Of a DNA stretch of 8,551 bases, positions 7,142 to 8,551 are shown one piece after another (positions within the stretch are counted from its first letter, which is position 1; every line of letters begins with the position of its first letter). The position numbers were made by a program, and so were the translations under genes. The stretch comes from CAYMST01 sp964393115. GTDB taxonomy: Bacteria > Bacteroidota > Bacteroidia > Cytophagales > Cyclobacteriaceae. The stretch is from NCBI GenBank assembly GCA_964393115.1, contig CAYMST010000204.1, positions 1-8,551 of the forward strand. The letters are read 5' to 3'. A model generated the notes under the pieces. That model was not told the DNA's origin. It was given only the letters and a program-made list of their open reading frames with translations, and ran no database searches.

Positions 7142-7174
7142 TTGAATCTCCTGAAGAATCATCATCGGTTTTTT
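7136..7174 (+). terminator. terminator-like hairpin over the permease junction
   Basis: CGATGAT (7136-7142) can pair with ATCATCG (7161-7167) across an 18-base loop, followed by G and six T residues (7169-7174). An alternative register pairs GATGATT (7137-7143) with AATCATC (7157-7163). The left arm contains both the stop of the first permease and the ATG of the second. Three of seven pairs in the main stem are G-C, so stability is modest and the loop is long. It could act as a leaky terminator or as a structure limiting initiation of the second permease. It lies in coding sequence and may simply reflect Ser codons followed by Val-Phe codons. Confidence 0.2.
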
Positions 7175-8551
7175 CACCATTTCGTGTGCGTATGATTTTT
7201 ATGCTGTTGTCAGCAATTGGGATTAGTCTAATTCCATTATTGAATATTAAACTAACCCCTGAAAAGAATGGAAAATCAATTTATATTCATTTCTCTTGGA
7301 ATAAGGCTTCCGCAAGTGTTATAGAAGCAAAAGTTACAAGTAAGTTAGAAAATGCGATTAGCACGTTGTCGTCAATAAAGGAACTAATATCAGTTTCCGA
7401 AGAAGGTCAAGGCCATTTAAGTATCGAATTCAAACAAAGTATCAACTTTGATTTAGCTCGGTTTGAAGTAGCAAGTATAATTAGAACGGTGAGCCAAAGC
7501 TTACCTGATGATGTAAGTTATCCTGTTATCAATGTAGGTAGCAGATGGGGTAGCCAAAACCAACCTATTCTTACGTATAGCATTCATAGTGCTGCAAGTC
7601 CCTATTTTATTCAAAGGTATGTAAAGGAAAGGATTGTCCCTATAGTGGGAGCGGTGTCTGGAATAAATGAGGTAAAAGTATACGGAGCATCACCATATTG
7701 TTTAGAAATCGTTTTCGATCCTCAAAAGATTGAACGACTAAAGCTTGATATCAATATGATAAGGCAAAATCTAGCTCATAACATTCGTGAAACTGAGCTT
7801 GGTTTAGTTCGGGCTCACCGAGATAATCTAGTAATGCCGGTATTATTCTCAGGTAAACTGAAAAATAAAACAGATTGGAATCAAATTCCTATAGGAAAGT
7901 CAAACGATAGAATATATAAGCTCGGCGATGTAGCGTCTATTCAATACAGAGAAGAAACACCATCATCGTACTTTAGGATAGATGGACTTAATTCCATCAA
8001 TATGGTTGTTTATCCAAATGATGGTCAAAATACCATTTCTCTTTCCGAAAAGGTACGACATTTAATGTCAAAAATCGAGAGCACACTTCCTTTGGGGTAC
8101 CACCTTAAACAAAGGTACGACTCATCAGAATATTTAAATAATGAGTTGATCAAAATAGGAAAGAGAACCGGATTTTCATTGAGTATCCTTTTAGTTCTTG
8201 TTTTGTTCTCATACAGAAGCTGGAGATATTCCTTTTTAATGCTGTTGAGTCTAGTTGTTAATTTGGCGATAGCGTGTATCGGATATTATATATTTAATGT
8301 CCAACTTCAATTATATTCACTTGCAGGCCTAGCCATTTCGTTAGGACTGATTATTGATAACGCTATTGTAATGGTGTATCATTACAATGTTTCCGCAGGA
8401 AAACAAGTTTTTTGGTCAATACTGGCGGCTACTTTGACTACTATAGGAGCATTATCATGTGTGCTTTTATTAAAACCTGAACTACAGGAAAACCTAAAGG
8501 ATTTTGTTTTTATAGTGATCATAAATATATCTAGTTCACTATTGGTGTCCT
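7138..8551 (+). CDS. RND efflux permease, second of two, 3' end outside window
   Basis: Second inner-membrane RND permease, visible as 471 codons from ATG 7138 with no stop before the right edge; about half of a normal RND protein. It overlaps the first permease by ATGA, which implies translational coupling. Features: short acidic/serine-rich N-terminus, then SPFRVRMIFMLLSAIGISLI (TM1 about 18-36) and KLTPEKNG; porter loop 40-340 with the typical patterns ASVIEAKVTSKLENAI, FEVASIIRTVSQSLP and GASPYCLEIVFDPQKI; TM2 about 344-359; TM3 about 364-388; TM4 about 393-416 with SLGLIIDNAIVMVYHY, giving Asp407-Asn408 (codons 8356-8361); TM5 about 425-446 (SILAATLTTIGAL); start of TM6 from 453. It clearly differs from the first permease and, from memory, resembles an RND branch found in Bacteroidota that begins SPFRV. 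The usual Ile-Pro-Leu and Gly-rich segment after TM5 is replaced by LLLKPELQENLKDF. Together with its neighbour it suggests a two-permease pump. Confidence 0.93.
   Translation, partial: MIESPEESSSVFSPFRVRMIFMLLSAIGISLIPLLNIKLTPEKNGKSIYIHFSWNKASASVIEAKVTSKLENAISTLSSIKELISVSEEGQGHLSIEFKQSINFDLARFEVASIIRTVSQSLPDDVSYPVINVGSRWGSQNQPILTYSIHSAASPYFIQRYVKERIVPIVGAVSGINEVKVYGASPYCLEIVFDPQKIERLKLDINMIRQNLAHNIRETELGLVRAHRDNLVMPVLFSGKLKNKTDWNQIPIGKSNDRIYKLGDVASIQYREETPSSYFRIDGLNSINMVVYPNDGQNTISLSEKVRHLMSKIESTLPLGYHLKQRYDSSEYLNNELIKIGKRTGFSLSILLVLVLFSYRSWRYSFLMLLSLVVNLAIACIGYYIFNVQLQLYSLAGLAISLGLIIDNAIVMVYHYNVSAGKQVFWSILAATLTTIGALSCVLLLKPELQENLKDFVFIVIINISSSLLVS

Noticed and set aside
1..8551. CRISPR array, tRNA/rRNA gene, insertion sequence or att site
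   Set aside because: No regularly spaced repeats, cloverleaf-like sequence, transposase-like frame or flanking direct repeats were visible; coding genes account for nearly all bases.

Overview
The window is A+T-rich DNA that reads well as Bacteroidota (a Sphingobacteriales- or Cytophagales-like genome is my guess). The reasons are a 6-bladed beta-propeller lipoprotein of a family abundant in that phylum, almost no Shine-Dalgarno sequences, a promoter-like TAnnTTTG box, and a second RND permease whose N-terminus resembles a Bacteroidota-type branch. All recognisable genes are on the + strand and tightly packed. No stretch longer than about 90 bases lacks a gene.

Layout. (1) 1-1241: a beta-propeller lipoprotein whose start codon lies just outside the left edge. 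(2) 1245-1331: a possible 28-codon ORF that exactly fills the gap before the next gene. (3) 1332-2408: the lipoprotein periplasmic adaptor (membrane fusion protein) of an RND efflux system. (4) 2417-3955: a TolC-type outer-membrane channel. (5) 3956-4024: a 69-base spacer with a promoter-like box and two inverted repeats. (6) 4025-7141: a complete RND inner-membrane permease. (7) 7138 to the right edge: a second, different RND permease, overlapping the first by ATGA and cut off after 471 codons.

Together genes 3, 4, 6 and 7 encode a tripartite efflux pump spanning both membranes. It has two non-identical permeases, as in the MdtBC arrangement of enterobacteria. The substrate cannot be read from the sequence. 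Both permeases have Asp-Asn where AcrB has the Asp407-Asp408 pair, and the first has Asn-Asp in place of Lys940-Asn941, so their proton relay differs from AcrB. No regulator gene is visible.

The core of the window is a recognisable efflux operon, not a new system. The points worth a second look are the small ORF coupled to the adaptor, the terminator-like hairpin that covers the start codon of the second permease, the structured spacer before the first permease, and the propeller lipoprotein placed directly upstream of the pump genes.
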